From Beijerinckia sp. 28-YEA-48 (lineage in GTDB: Bacteria; Pseudomonadota; Alphaproteobacteria; Rhizobiales; Beijerinckiaceae), in NCBI RefSeq assembly GCF_900104955.1, contig NZ_FNSI01000001.1:3134001-3198000 (forward strand): 64,000 nucleotides of DNA, in the 5' to 3' direction. This document shows, in pieces, positions 47,874-57,368 of the stretch. Position numbers and translations under genes: made by a program. The notes under the pieces are model-generated. The model was not told the DNA's origin and did no database searches. It saw only the letters and a list, made by a program, of their open reading frames with translations. Positions within the stretch are counted from its first letter, which is position 1. Every line of letters starts with the position of its first letter.

Positions 47874-48935
47874 GTGAATCTGTCCAATATCCGCGCGATC
47901 GATTGCGACGTGCATCCCACCGTGCCGAGCATGCAGACGCTGCTGCCTTATCTCGACGACCATTGGCGTGAGTCGGTGATCGAGCGCGAAATCACCACGC
48001 TCGATACCATCAGTTATCCGCCGCTGGCGCCGATCACCGCGCGCGCGGATTTTCGTAGCGAAGGCGGACGCGCGGGGCTCAGTGCCCACGAGGTCGGGAC
48101 AAAGGTTTTCGGCGACTGGCAGGCTGATATCGCCATTCTGAATTGCCTCTATGGCGTGCAACTCGTCTTCAACGAGGACATGGCGCACGCCTTCGCCCGC
48201 GCGATGAACGATTGGGTTGTCAAAGAATGGCTTGATCGCGACCCGCGCCTGCGCGCCTCCATCGTCGTGCCGTTGCAGAATGTCGAACACGCGGTCGATG
48301 AGATCGAGCGCTGCGCTGTCGACAAGCGGTTCGTGCAGATCCTGGTCCTCTGCATGGGCGAGACGCCGCTGGGGCGCCGGCAATTCTGGCCGATCTATGC
48401 GGCGGCGGAACGCCACAACCTGCCGCTCGGGATCCACGCCGGCAGCGCCTATCGCTATCCGGTGACGTCGCTGGGCTGGCCGACCTATTATGTCGAGGAT
48501 TATGCGGCGCAGTCGCTAGGCTTTCAGTCGCAGCTCGCCAGCCTTGTCTGTGAGGGCGTGTTCGTCAAATTCCCGAAGCTGAAAGCGGTGTTGATCGAAT
48601 CCGGCGTCACCTGGCTGCCGGGCTTCGTCTGGCGCCTGTCGAAATTCTGGCGTGGCGTGCGCGCCGAGATTCCGTGGATCGACCGTTCGCCCAACGAGAT
48701 CGTGCGCGATCACTTCCGCTTGACGATCCAGCCGCTCGATACGCCCGACAATCCCGACATCGTGGCGCGCGCCATCGAACATTTTCAGTCCGACGACATG
48801 CTGCTCTATTCTTCGGACTATCCGCACTGGCAATTCAATGGCGACGAGATCATGCCACCTGGCATTCCCGCTGGCCTGCACAGGCGCATCCTCGTCGACA
48901 ATCCACTCGCCACTTATCCGCGGCTGGGACTCTGA
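47874..48935 (+). CDS. Amidohydrolase-2 family metal-dependent hydrolase/decarboxylase, paralogue 2
   Basis: 353-residue homologue of the preceding amidohydrolase: 'IDCDVHPTVP' (Asp12-Val-His14), 'LGIHAGSAYRYPVTSLGWP', 'KAVLIESGVTWLPGFVWRL' and 'YSSDYPHWQFNGDE' line up with it. Start is GTG at 47874, nine bases after GGAG. The Rieske gene begins two bases after its stop, indicating coupled translation and a shared process. Reaction unknown; decarboxylation or hydrolysis of a lactone or amide are both possible. Confidence 0.9.
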   Translation: MNLSNIRAIDCDVHPTVPSMQTLLPYLDDHWRESVIEREITTLDTISYPPLAPITARADFRSEGGRAGLSAHEVGTKVFGDWQADIAILNCLYGVQLVFNEDMAHAFARAMNDWVVKEWLDRDPRLRASIVVPLQNVEHAVDEIERCAVDKRFVQILVLCMGETPLGRRQFWPIYAAAERHNLPLGIHAGSAYRYPVTSLGWPTYYVEDYAAQSLGFQSQLASLVCEGVFVKFPKLKAVLIESGVTWLPGFVWRLSKFWRGVRAEIPWIDRSPNEIVRDHFRLTIQPLDTPDNPDIVARAIEHFQSDDMLLYSSDYPHWQFNGDEIMPPGIPAGLHRRILVDNPLATYPRLGL

Positions 48936-48937
48936 CC

Positions 48938-49357
48938 ATGGGCAAACATATCGTCGCCGCGGTGAAGGATCTGCCGCCGGGCAGCCGCAAACTGGTCGAG
49001 GTCAACAACCGCCAGATCGCCGTGTTCAACGTCAACGGCGAATTCCATGCGCTTGGCAATCGCTGCCCGCATGAGGGCGGCCATCTGATCGACGGCAAGC
49101 TTGTCGGTCTGGTGGAATCGAAAATGCCCGGCGAATATTGCTATTCGCGCAAGGACGAGTTTGTGAAATGCCCGTGGCACGGCTGGGAGTTCGATCTGCG
49201 CACCGGCCGCGCCCAATGCGATCCAAGCCGGGTGCGCGTGCGCCACTATCAGACTGCCGTCGTGCAAGGCGCTGAGATCGATCTCGACGCGCCGCCAAAA
49301 GCAGCCGAGGTCTTTCCGGTGCGGATCGAGGACGACTACGTCATCGTCGAAGTCTGA
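48938..49357 (+). CDS. Rieske [2Fe-2S] protein
   Basis: Soluble Rieske domain protein, 139 residues. Ligands Cys43-x-His45 ('NRCPHEGGHL') and Cys78-x-x-His81 ('VKCPWHGWEFDLRTG') are canonical. About 20 residues between the two motifs ('VESKMPGEYCYSRKD') form an insertion longer than in small ferredoxins. It could donate electrons to an oxygenase, possibly the luciferase-like enzyme of the same region, but no reductase or oxygenase subunit is adjacent. The ATG at 48938 is two bases beyond the amidohydrolase stop. Confidence 0.9.
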   Translation: MGKHIVAAVKDLPPGSRKLVEVNNRQIAVFNVNGEFHALGNRCPHEGGHLIDGKLVGLVESKMPGEYCYSRKDEFVKCPWHGWEFDLRTGRAQCDPSRVRVRHYQTAVVQGAEIDLDAPPKAAEVFPVRIEDDYVIVEV

Positions 49358-49373
49358 AACGGCGTAGCGCGGC

Positions 49374-50546
49374 TTACTCGGCCGCATTGCGCAGCGGTGC
49401 CGTGCCAGCAGTTGGGGCGGTCTGCGGATCAAGCTCGAGCTGGTCAATGCGGGAACCGCGACGCACCAGTTTCTCGGTGGAGGTGGTGATCTGCGCCACG
49501 TCCTCCTGCGCCTGACGGAAATGCACGTCGAGCTTGGCAACACGGTCGCCGAGGCGGCGCAGATCATCGAGCAGACTACGCACCTCGCGCTGGATCAGAT
49601 GAGTCTGTTCCTGCATGCGCCGATCGCGCACCAAGCTCTGCATCACCTGAATGGCCATCATCAAGAGCGACGGCGAGACGATGAGGACGCGGGCCCGATT
49701 GGCACGCTGGATCACATCGTCGAAATGGCTGCTGAGATCGGCGTAGATCGATTCAGAAGGAACGAACAGCAAAGCTAGATCCTGGGTCTCGCCGGAGAGC
49801 AGATATTTGTCGGCGATATCCTTGATGTGTTTGCTCAGATCGGCGCGCACGCGGCGGCCGGCTTGCTCGCGCTCGGCATCGTTGGCCGCATCCTTCAGGG
49901 CCGTGAACGCTTCCAGCGGAAACTTGGCATCAACCGCCATGGCGCGCTCATCGCCCGGCAGGCGGATCAAGCAATCGGGCCGGCTGCCATTCGAGAGAGT
50001 CGCCTGAAATTCGTAGGCCGCAGGGTGCAGGCCATCGCGAACGATCGCCTCCATCCGCCCCTGGCCGAAAGCGCCGCGCGACTGTTTGTTGGCCAGAATA
50101 TCCTTCAGGCTGACCACTTCCTGGGTCATGCCCGTCAACTTTTCCTGCGCCTTGTCGATGACAGCGAGGCGCTCGGAGAGCTTGGTCAATTGGTCGGCCG
50201 CGAAACGGCCATTCGATTCGAGCCCTTGGCCGACCCGATGCCCGACGGCATCGAGACGCTCGGTCAACAATCGCGCCAGTTCGCCCTGGCGGCTGGTGAG
50301 CGCATCGCCCATGCCGCGCAACCGACCGGCCAGTTCAGCGTTGATCTGGCTAAGCCCAGCCATCTTGTCGTCGATCTCGCGCTGCCGCTCGGCCGCGAGC
50401 TCGGCTTCCAGCCGGCGGGAGCCCCCGGCCCGGAGCAGGCCAATGGCCATAATGAAGAGGACAAGCGCGCAAAAAGCGACGCCGCCTGCGGCAATTTCGA
50501 GCAGGCCGATCGGGTATCCGGACAATAGAAATAGCGGGTGCGTCAT
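49374..50546 (-). CDS. rmuC: DNA recombination protein RmuC
   Basis: RmuC limits recombination at inverted repeats and has a nuclease-like fold. The 390-residue protein has one N-terminal membrane helix (about 15-37), a long coiled coil (about 40-140) and the RmuC domain (from about 145), with 'RMEAIVRDGLHPAAYEFQ', 'AVDAKFPLEAF' and 'FVPSESIYADL'. The frame extends 44 codons upstream without similarity; ATG 50546 starts the membrane helix. It is convergent with the Rieske gene, 16 bases away. Confidence 0.92.
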   Translation of the reverse strand: MTHPLFLLSGYPIGLLEIAAGGVAFCALVLFIMAIGLLRAGGSRRLEAELAAERQREIDDKMAGLSQINAELAGRLRGMGDALTSRQGELARLLTERLDAVGHRVGQGLESNGRFAADQLTKLSERLAVIDKAQEKLTGMTQEVVSLKDILANKQSRGAFGQGRMEAIVRDGLHPAAYEFQATLSNGSRPDCLIRLPGDERAMAVDAKFPLEAFTALKDAANDAEREQAGRRVRADLSKHIKDIADKYLLSGETQDLALLFVPSESIYADLSSHFDDVIQRANRARVLIVSPSLLMMAIQVMQSLVRDRRMQEQTHLIQREVRSLLDDLRRLGDRVAKLDVHFRQAQEDVAQITTSTEKLVRRGSRIDQLELDPQTAPTAGTAPLRNAAE

Positions 50547-50669
50547 CCTATATGCATACCGCGATTCGTCCCGGGTTCCGAACAGAATAAGAACAACAGG
50601 GCGATTGACGAGGAAAACCCGGCATTCCGCCATTTTTAATTGGAACAGTGTGCGTTGCACAAAAACATC

Positions 50670-50697
50670 TTGCTGCATTGCACTGTTGCTGTATACT
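50670..50697 (+). promoter_or_regulatory. Candidate promoter for the small basic protein and def
   Basis: TTGCTG (50670-50675) and TATACT (50692-50697), spacer 16, lie 35 bases before the start of the next plus-strand gene. Motif-based only. Confidence 0.4.
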
Positions 50698-50731
50698 GAG
50701 TCGTATAGATATGAACCAAGATGAGGCTGCC

Positions 50732-51169
50732 ATGAAGCGCGCCCCCGCGAAAAAGACTGTCGACCCGAAGACGCTGCCGCCGATCCGGATTAAGAAGTGC
50801 CCGCCGACCATTGAGGAAGCCATTTTGGCTGCCCAGGGTTTGACCGACGATCTCGATCATCAGGCCTATATCGCCGCCGGCTTCATGGACGTTTCCGTCG
50901 ACGAAGTCCGTCCGCTTGTGGCCAAAGCCGCTGCGGAAGCCGCTTCGCGCGAAACCCGCGTCGTCGCCTCGCGCAATGGCGCCGAGCGCGCCGTGGTTGT
51001 GGAACGGGCCCGTCCCCGCACCATCATCCCGACCGGCACCGCTCGCCCGGCGATCAAGCTTGAGCCACGCAGCCGCCCGACCGGCGCTGTGGTTGTCGAG
51101 CGCACCCGCCCGCGCATCCAGCTGACGCCGCGCGTCCGTACATTCGACCTGACCCGTCAGCCGGCCTGA
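50732..51169 (+). CDS. Small basic protein of unknown function with internal repeat
   Basis: Not recognised. 145 residues: a basic N-terminus ('MKRAPAKKTVDPKTLPP'), a middle helical region (about 30-72, 'TIEEAILAAQGLTDDLDHQA'), and a Pro/Arg-rich C-terminal half that holds two related units, 'AVVVERARPRTIIPTGTARP' and 'AVVVERTRPRIQLTPRVRT'. No membrane segment. ATGs seven codons earlier are possible, but 50732 follows GAGGCTGCC. It lies 93 bases upstream of def with the same direction; a nucleic-acid or ribosome link is a guess from charge only. Confidence 0.75.
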   Translation: MKRAPAKKTVDPKTLPPIRIKKCPPTIEEAILAAQGLTDDLDHQAYIAAGFMDVSVDEVRPLVAKAAAEAASRETRVVASRNGAERAVVVERARPRTIIPTGTARPAIKLEPRSRPTGAVVVERTRPRIQLTPRVRTFDLTRQPA

Positions 51170-51262
51170 AAATTTCACGCTGATTGACGCCTTAAAATTG
51201 ACCTCGCCCGCCGGGATGCATATCTCAGGCGGGCGTTTTCATATTGGACGGTACCTGTTTCC

Positions 51263-51811
51263 ATGTCGCTGAAGCCCATCATTATCCTGCCCGACACGCG
51301 GTTGCGCGCGGTTTCCACGCCCGTAACCCTCGTGGATGACGGGATACGCACCTTGCTCGACGACATGTTGGAGACGATGTACGACGCGCCGGGCATCGGC
51401 CTGGCTGCGATCCAGATCGCCGTGCCCAAACGCGTCATCGTGGTCGACGTGGCCAAGCGCGAGGAAGACGACGAGACGCCGGAGAAGAAGGACCCGATTT
51501 TCCTGATCAATCCGGAAGTCGTGCTCGCCTCCGAGGAAACCTCCGTCTACGAGGAAGGCTGCCTGTCCATTCCCGAATATTACGCCGAGGTCGAACGGCC
51601 GGCGCGGGTGCGGGTGCGCTATCTCGACCGGATGGGCGTCCAGCAGGAGCTGGATGCCGACGGGCTCCTCGCCACCTGCCTGCAGCACGAGATCGATCAT
51701 CTCAATGGCGTGCTGTTCATCGACCATATTTCCCGGCTGAAGCGCGAGCGGGTGGTGAAGAAGTTCACCAAGGACGCCAAGCGCCGCCCTGACGAGGCCG
51801 AGGCGAACTAG
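51263..51811 (+). CDS. def: Peptide deformylase
   Basis: Removes the formyl group from nascent proteins. Metal ligands Cys100 ('EEGCLSIP'), His142 and His146 ('QHEIDHLNG') with catalytic Glu143; first motif 'GIGLAAIQI' (44-52), with Ile instead of the usual Val. The 182-residue length is normal, with a short acidic insertion near 66-77. Leads the def-fmt-truA run. Confidence 0.96.
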   Translation: MSLKPIIILPDTRLRAVSTPVTLVDDGIRTLLDDMLETMYDAPGIGLAAIQIAVPKRVIVVDVAKREEDDETPEKKDPIFLINPEVVLASEETSVYEEGCLSIPEYYAEVERPARVRVRYLDRMGVQQELDADGLLATCLQHEIDHLNGVLFIDHISRLKRERVVKKFTKDAKRRPDEAEAN

Positions 51812-51906
51812 GCCGAGACAAACTAGGCCGACCTGCCCTTCGCGTAAAAATGCTGTAGAACCCGGCCAGATTTCCGTCCGGCTCGCCGGCATTTCAGGTT
51901 GATCGC

Positions 51907-52836
51907 ATGCGTATCGTCTTCATGGGAACGCCCGACTTCTCGGTGCCGGTCCTCACCGAAATTATTGGCCAGGGCCATGAGGTCGTCGCCTGCTATACGC
52001 GCGCGCCCAAGCCCGCCGGGCGGCGCGGCCTCGAACTGACCCGTTCCCCGGTTCACGTCACGGCCGATCGTTTCGGCATTCCGGTGCTGACGCCGAAAAC
52101 CCTGCGCAACGAGGCCGAGGCGCAAGCCTTTGCCGCTTTCGACGCCGATGTCGCCGTTGTCGTCGCCTATGGCCTCATCCTACCGCAGCCGATCCTCGAA
52201 GCGCCCGCTGAAGGCTGCCTTAATCTGCATGCCTCGCTGCTGCCGCGCTGGCGCGGCGCCGCGCCGATCCAGCGCGCCATCATGGCCGGCGACAACGAAA
52301 CCGGCGTCATGGTGATGCGCATGGACGAGGGCCTCGACACCGGGCCCGTGGCCATGGCCGAGCGTATCGCCATCGGCGACAATATGACCGCGGGCGAATT
52401 GCACGACGCGCTGATGGGCGTCGGCGCCGATCTGATGGTGCGTGCGCTCGCCGCTCTGTCGCGCGGCTCATTGCAGTTTCATGCGCAAGCCGAGAACGGC
52501 GCTGTCTATGCCAGCAAGATCGACAAGGCCGAATGCCGCATCGATTGGGCGAAGCCGGCGACCGACGTGCACAATCATATTCGCGGCCTCTCGCCGTTTC
52601 CGGGCGCCTTCTTCGAGGCTGATTTTGGCAAGGGCCCGGAGCGGGTGAAAGTGTTGCGCAGTGCGCTCGCAAAAGGCCAGGGCGAAGCGGGTTCGCCCAT
52701 CGGCAGCGATCTTACAATCGCGTGCGGCCAGGGCGCGGTGCGCCTGCTCGACGTGCAGCGCGCCGGAAAATCGCCGATGAGCGCCGAGGAATTCCTGCGC
52801 GGCGCGGCCCTGCCGCCCGGCACCCGGCTCACCTGA
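51907..52836 (+). CDS. fmt: Methionyl-tRNA formyltransferase
   Basis: Formylates initiator Met-tRNA using 10-formyltetrahydrofolate. The N-terminal formyltransferase domain starts '[16 protein letters not shown]', with the catalytic region '[20 protein letters not shown]'; the C-terminal tRNA-binding domain covers about residues 205-305. The 309-residue length is normal. The stop overlaps the truA start (TGATG), so translation is coupled. Confidence 0.97.
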   Translation: MRIVFMGTPDFSVPVLTEIIGQGHEVVACYTRAPKPAGRRGLELTRSPVHVTADRFGIPVLTPKTLRNEAEAQAFAAFDADVAVVVAYGLILPQPILEAPAEGCLNLHASLLPRWRGAAPIQRAIMAGDNETGVMVMRMDEGLDTGPVAMAERIAIGDNMTAGELHDALMGVGADLMVRALAALSRGSLQFHAQAENGAVYASKIDKAECRIDWAKPATDVHNHIRGLSPFPGAFFEADFGKGPERVKVLRSALAKGQGEAGSPIGSDLTIACGQGAVRLLDVQRAGKSPMSAEEFLRGAALPPGTRLT

Positions 52837-53573
52837 TGCCGCGTTACAAGCTCACCATTGAATATGACGGCACACCGTTCGCCGGCTGGCAGCGGCAGGC
52901 CAATGCGCCCTCAGTGCAGCAAGCGCTGGAAGAAGCGGTCCATGCCATGAGCGGCGAAACCGTTGTCGTGCATGGCGCTGGGCGCACAGATGCCGGCGTC
53001 CATGCCCTTGCACAGGTAGCCCATATCGATCTGTCGCGCGAATGGCGCACCGACAAGGTCCGCGACGCGATGAACGCCCATCTGAAACCGCAGCCTGTCG
53101 CGGTGCTGCTGGCGGAAGCGGTGGACGACACCTTCGAGGCGCGCTTCTCGGCGAAAGCCCGCCACTACGTCTATCGCATTCTCAATCGCCGCGCGCCGCC
53201 AACGGTGATGCGCGATGGCATCTGGCACGTGAAGCGGCGGCTCGATGCGCAAGCGATGCATGACGCGGCGCAGGTGTTGATCGGCAAGCACGACTTCAGC
53301 ACCTTCCGCGCCGCGGAGTGCCAGGCCAATTCACCGCTGCGCACGCTCGATCGCCTCGATGTGGTGCGCACCGGCGAGACGATCGAGATCTTCGCCTCGG
53401 CGCGCTCGTTCCTGCATCATCAGGTGCGCTCGATCACCGGCTCCCTTGAACATGTCGGCTCGGGCAAATGGAGCAAGCAGGATCTGAAGGACGCGCTGGA
53501 CGCCAAAGACCGCGCCCGCTGCGGCGTGGTCGCGCCAGCGAGCGGGCTCTATATGTTGCGCGTCGATTATTGA
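52836..53573 (+). CDS. truA: tRNA pseudouridine(38-40) synthase
   Basis: Modifies positions 38-40 of the tRNA anticodon arm. Catalytic Asp52 lies in '[14 protein letters not shown]'; the start '[20 protein letters not shown]' and '[13 protein letters not shown]' are typical. The 245-residue length is normal. The ATG overlaps the fmt stop by one base. It is convergent with dapE; a small hairpin (AGCCTTTG / CAAAGGCT at 53585-53607) lies between them. Confidence 0.97.
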   Translation: MPRYKLTIEYDGTPFAGWQRQANAPSVQQALEEAVHAMSGETVVVHGAGRTDAGVHALAQVAHIDLSREWRTDKVRDAMNAHLKPQPVAVLLAEAVDDTFEARFSAKARHYVYRILNRRAPPTVMRDGIWHVKRRLDAQAMHDAAQVLIGKHDFSTFRAAECQANSPLRTLDRLDVVRTGETIEIFASARSFLHHQVRSITGSLEHVGSGKWSKQDLKDALDAKDRARCGVVAPASGLYMLRVDY

Positions 53574-53618
53574 GAATGCGCGGCAGCCTTTGGATGACAC
53601 AAAGGCTTCGGCGAAGTG

Positions 53619-54767
53619 TTAGGCGAAATAATTCGCCAGCACGCGAGTGTAGATCGCTTCCAGCTTCTCGACATCGGCCACGGCCGTGCGCTCGTCGATC
53701 GCATGCATGGTTTGGCCGACGAGGCCGAACTCAACCACCTGTGCATAATTGCAGATGAAACGCGCGTCGGACGTGCCACCGGTTGTCGACAGCACCGGCC
53801 GCCGCCCCGTCTCGGCCGCGATGGCCTGTGACATGGCTTCCACGAACGGCCCCGGCTGCATCACGAAGGCCAGGGCATTGGTCGGCTTGAAGTCGAGCGT
53901 ATAGCGCGCGCCTTGCGCGGCGGCTTCCACACGCCGGCGCACTTCGGCGGCCAAGGTGTCGGGTTGCCAGAGATCATTGAAGCGAATGTTGAAAGCGGCG
54001 CGCGCCTCATCGGGAATCACATTGACGGCCGGATTGCCGGTATCGATCGCGGTGATTTCGAGATTGGAGGCATCGAAATGCGGCGTGCCTTGATCGAGCG
54101 GCTCGGCCCGCAGCGCAGCCCCAATGCGCAGGATGTGATGCACCGGATTGTCGGCCAGATGCGGATAGCCGACATGGCCCTGGCGACCATGCACCACCAG
54201 CGTGCCCGACAGCGAACCGCGCCGGCCGATCTTGATCATGTCGCCGAGCGCATCGGGATTGGTCGGTTCGCCCAGAATACAATGATCGAAGCGCTCGCCG
54301 CGTTCATGCGCCCATTGCAGCAGTTTGACCGTGCCGTTGACGGCGGGGCCTTCTTCATCGCCGGTGATCAGAAACGCGATGGAGCCCTTGGGCGTACCGT
54401 GAGCGGCCAAATGATTAAGCGTCGCGGCGATCGAAGCGGCGATGCCGCCCTTCATATCGACCGCGCCCCTGCCCCAGATCATACCGTCGGCGACCTCGGC
54501 CGAAAACGGATCGAACCGCCACTTGGCCGCATCGCCCGTCGGCACCACATCGGTATGGCCAGCAAAGACCAGCGACGGCGCGCCGCTGCCGATACGCGCA
54601 TAGAGATTGTCGGTATCTGGATAGCCCGGCTCGCTGAAGACGATGCGATGGGTCTCGAAACCAGCACCCTTCAGCACGTTTTCAATCAGCCCGAGCGCGC
54701 CGGCATCCTGCGGCGTGACGGACGGACAGCGGATCAGATCGCGCAGCAGGGTTACGGCTGATGTCAT
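53619..54767 (-). CDS. dapE: Succinyl-diaminopimelate desuccinylase
   Basis: Zinc aminohydrolase of lysine/diaminopimelate synthesis. Metal and catalytic motifs are '[15 protein letters not shown]', '[14 protein letters not shown]', '[13 protein letters not shown]' and the C-terminal '[15 protein letters not shown]'. The 382-residue product starts at 54767, where its ATG overlaps the upstream DUF805 stop by four bases; the longer frame upstream is that gene's shadow. Last gene of the dap operon. Confidence 0.97.
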   Translation of the reverse strand: MTSAVTLLRDLIRCPSVTPQDAGALGLIENVLKGAGFETHRIVFSEPGYPDTDNLYARIGSGAPSLVFAGHTDVVPTGDAAKWRFDPFSAEVADGMIWGRGAVDMKGGIAASIAATLNHLAAHGTPKGSIAFLITGDEEGPAVNGTVKLLQWAHERGERFDHCILGEPTNPDALGDMIKIGRRGSLSGTLVVHGRQGHVGYPHLADNPVHHILRIGAALRAEPLDQGTPHFDASNLEITAIDTGNPAVNVIPDEARAAFNIRFNDLWQPDTLAAEVRRRVEAAAQGARYTLDFKPTNALAFVMQPGPFVEAMSQAIAAETGRRPVLSTTGGTSDARFICNYAQVVEFGLVGQTMHAIDERTAVADVEKLEAIYTRVLANYFA

Positions 54768-55228
54768 GAGTGGGTCACCAGGGGATCGGGCCCGAAGCGG
54801 TTCGGCCCCGGCGTGCCGCGCCGCAGACCGAGTTCGATCAACAGCGCAACAAGCAGGATAAGATAGGGAATCATAAGGATCCAACCAAGCGGCGTCATTC
54901 CGTCTTCGGTTTCGATCGGCGATAGAACGTTGACGACTTCGACGAGGATATCCAGCACGACGAAGACAAAAGCCGCCGTGCCCGGATGATCGCGATCGTA
55001 AAGCCGCTTCAGCATGATCGCATAGGTGGGATAGGCCAGCCCCAGCGTCACGAAGCATTCAAGCAGACGATAGGACAACGGCGCCGGATTGGTGGCTGGA
55101 TCCCAGCTAAAAAGACCAGCTGGCACCAGGATCAAAAACATGATCGCCAGCAGCGCCAGCATGCCAAGCCAGAACGGCAGCCGTGGAATGCGACCTTCAA
55201 GATTGAAGAAGATCGCTTTCCAATTCAC
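54764..55228 (-). CDS. DUF805 membrane protein, second of a pair
   Basis: DUF805 inner-membrane protein, 154 residues with four hydrophobic segments. It opens '[19 protein letters not shown]', the family's start pattern, and contains '[14 protein letters not shown]' (R-LxDxD-x-G type). The GTG at 55228 overlaps the stop of the preceding DUF805 gene by four bases, and its stop overlaps dapE. Function unknown. The longer frame upstream is a shadow. Confidence 0.88.
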   Translation of the reverse strand: MNWKAIFFNLEGRIPRLPFWLGMLALLAIMFLILVPAGLFSWDPATNPAPLSYRLLECFVTLGLAYPTYAIMLKRLYDRDHPGTAAFVFVVLDILVEVVNVLSPIETEDGMTPLGWILMIPYLILLVALLIELGLRRGTPGPNRFGPDPLVTHS

Positions 55229-55704
55229 GGCGCCTCGCTCGCTCGAACACCGAGCAGATAGACCTGCCAGAGCACCACGCCGAGCGCCACCAGGTCGATG
55301 GCGATCAACAGCAGGGTGGGAAACACTTCGGCGACGCGCGGTTGCAGCCAATGCGCCGCCAAGGCGAGGAAGATCGCCAAGGGAGCCGCGCCCGCCAGGC
55401 CCGGCTCGATGCCACCATCGCGCAGGCGCTTGGCCGACAGGTTGACGTAGCAGACGGCGATCAACAGCACCGCGAAGGCATAGATGATCAGATAGGCATA
55501 ACTGACGAAGGTCATCGGATCGTAAAACTTGCGCACATCGAGTGTGCGATGCGCATAGGGCGACAACGCCAGCCAACCCAACGCAAATACGATGACGATG
55601 CTGACGAGCAGGATCGTGCCGAGCCACCAGACCTGCCGGCCGATCCGCCCCTCATCGGTGCGGAACAGGAATCTGAATCCGTGCGCCGACAGAACGGAAG
55701 CCAT
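55225..55704 (-). CDS. DUF805 membrane protein, first of a pair
   Basis: DUF805 family protein, 159 residues, four hydrophobic segments. It begins '[20 protein letters not shown]', then 'RIGRQVWWLG', and has 'NLSAKRLRDGGIEPGL', equivalent to the family's conserved Arg-Leu-Arg-Asp. The ATG overlaps the dapD stop by one base (TGATG) and follows GAGGGA. The tight coupling of two DUF805 genes between dapD and dapE makes a chance arrangement unlikely, although no role in lysine synthesis is known to me. Confidence 0.87.
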   Translation of the reverse strand: MASVLSAHGFRFLFRTDEGRIGRQVWWLGTILLVSIVIVFALGWLALSPYAHRTLDVRKFYDPMTFVSYAYLIIYAFAVLLIAVCYVNLSAKRLRDGGIEPGLAGAAPLAIFLALAAHWLQPRVAEVFPTLLLIAIDLVALGVVLWQVYLLGVRASEAP

Positions 55705-56561
55705 CAATCCCTCAACAGTTCGTTGATACCGGTCTTCGAACGCGTCTGCGCATCGACGGTCTTGACGATAACCGCGCAGTACAGCGACGGACCAGCCGAG
55801 CCATCCGGCAGCGCCTTGCCCGGCAGCGAGCCCGGCACGACAACCGAATAAGGCGGCACATGGCCGATGTGAATCTTGCCGGTGTCGCGGTCGACGATCT
55901 TGGTCGAGGCGCTGATGAAGACGCCCATCGACAGAACCGAGCCTTCACCGATCACCACGCCTTCGACCACTTCCGAGCGGGCGCCGATGAAGCAATTGTC
56001 TTCAATGATGGTCGGGCCGGCCTGCAGCGGCTCAAGCACGCCACCGATGCCGACGCCGCCCGACAGATGCACGTTCTTGCCTATCTGGGCGCAGGAGCCC
56101 ACCGTCGCCCAGGTGTCGACCATGGTGCCGCTGTCGACATAGGCGCCGAGATTGACGAAGGACGGCATCAGCACGACGCCGGGCGCGATATAGGCGGAGC
56201 GGCGCACAATGCAGTTCGGCACCGAGCGGAAGCCGGCGGCCGCATGTTCCTTGGCCGTCCAGCCCTCGAACTTCGAGGGCACCTTATCCCACCAGGACGA
56301 GCCGCCGGGGCCACCGGAAATAGCCGACATGTCGTTGAGGCGGAAAGAGAGCAGCACGGCCTTCTTCAGCCATTGATTGACCTTCCAGCTCTGCGCGCCG
56401 GTTTGGCCGGCGATCTTCTCGGCGACGCGGGCCTTGCCGCTGTCGAGCAGAGCCAGGGCTTCATTGACGGCGTCACGTACCTCGCCCTTGGTACCGGCAT
56501 TGACCGACGCGGCGTCGGCGAAGGCGGCATCGATGATCTTTTCAAGCTGGGCGTGCGACAT
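55704..56561 (-). CDS. dapD: 2,3,4,5-tetrahydropyridine-2,6-dicarboxylate N-succinyltransferase
   Basis: Transfers succinyl from succinyl-CoA in the succinylase branch of diaminopimelate synthesis. Left-handed beta-helix hexapeptide repeats occupy about residues 105-225 ('[19 protein letters not shown]', '[19 protein letters not shown]', '[19 protein letters not shown]'). The 285-residue length is normal. It lies 57 bases after the pyrimidine nucleotidase gene and overlaps the first DUF805 gene. Confidence 0.97.
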   Translation of the reverse strand: MSHAQLEKIIDAAFADAASVNAGTKGEVRDAVNEALALLDSGKARVAEKIAGQTGAQSWKVNQWLKKAVLLSFRLNDMSAISGGPGGSSWWDKVPSKFEGWTAKEHAAAGFRSVPNCIVRRSAYIAPGVVLMPSFVNLGAYVDSGTMVDTWATVGSCAQIGKNVHLSGGVGIGGVLEPLQAGPTIIEDNCFIGARSEVVEGVVIGEGSVLSMGVFISASTKIVDRDTGKIHIGHVPPYSVVVPGSLPGKALPDGSAGPSLYCAVIVKTVDAQTRSKTGINELLRD

Positions 56562-56618
56562 GACGGCTCCCGAGGGATAAGGATTTGGCCGGAGGTTTCG
56601 GCTCTCCCCCCGGCGATG

Positions 56619-57368
56619 TCAAGACCGGTCAGGCAAGGCCGGCGACGGGAGAGCGGCAGCGCTGCCAGACGCGACAATATCGGTCAGAAAGCCGCTGAGG
56701 TCGTTGGTGAGGAAGTCGACATGGGCTGGCCGTTCCCGCGCGATCTCCCAGCCTTCGCGGAAATCATGGTCCCCGGGCTTCGGCACCACGAGAATCGTCG
56801 TCATCTGGCGCGCCTTGGGCACGACGAGATTGCGCGCGATGTCCTCGAACATGGCGGTGCGCTCGGGCGCGATGCCGTGGCGGTCGAAAAACCGGTCATA
56901 GGCCCGCGGATCGGGCTTGGGCACCAGGTCGGCGGCGACAATGTCGAACACGTCTTCGAAATAGTCGCCGATGCCAAGCCGCTCGCAGGTGCGCAGGGCA
57001 TGGTCGCGCGAGCCATTGGTGAAGATCAGCTTGCGGCCAGGCAGTGCCGCGATGCCGGCGGCCAACGCCACATCGGGCTCGACGGAGGTGCGGTCGATAT
57101 CGTGGACGAAGCGGAGGAATTCAGCCGGATCGATGCCATATTCATCGATCAACCCGCGCAGGGTGGTGCCATGCTGGCGATAATAGAATTTCTGCAGGGC
57201 GCGGGTCGACATACCGTCGAGGCCGAGCATGTCGGCCATGAAGGCCGTCATGCGGTCGTCGATGCGCGGCCACAGATCGCAGTGCGGCGGATAAAGCGTG
57301 TTGTCGAGGTCGAACACCCATGTATCGACATGGGTGAAACGCCCAGACAACACCTCCGCCGCCGCCAT
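56619..57368 (-). CDS. Pyrimidine 5'-nucleotidase-like HAD hydrolase
   Basis: HAD-superfamily phosphatase resembling the Sdt1/PynA pyrimidine 5'-nucleotidase group. Asp20-x-Asp22 ('WVFDLDNTLYPP') is the nucleophile motif, 'IFTNGSRDHA' motif II, Lys in 'VPKPDPRAYD' motif III and 'AMFEDIARNL' motif IV. 249 residues. Its ATG overlaps the argB stop (TGATG). Placement between argB and dapD is common in Hyphomicrobiales. Confidence 0.9.
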   Translation of the reverse strand: MAAAEVLSGRFTHVDTWVFDLDNTLYPPHCDLWPRIDDRMTAFMADMLGLDGMSTRALQKFYYRQHGTTLRGLIDEYGIDPAEFLRFVHDIDRTSVEPDVALAAGIAALPGRKLIFTNGSRDHALRTCERLGIGDYFEDVFDIVAADLVPKPDPRAYDRFFDRHGIAPERTAMFEDIARNLVVPKARQMTTILVVPKPGDHDFREGWEIARERPAHVDFLTNDLSGFLTDIVASGSAAALPSPALPDRS

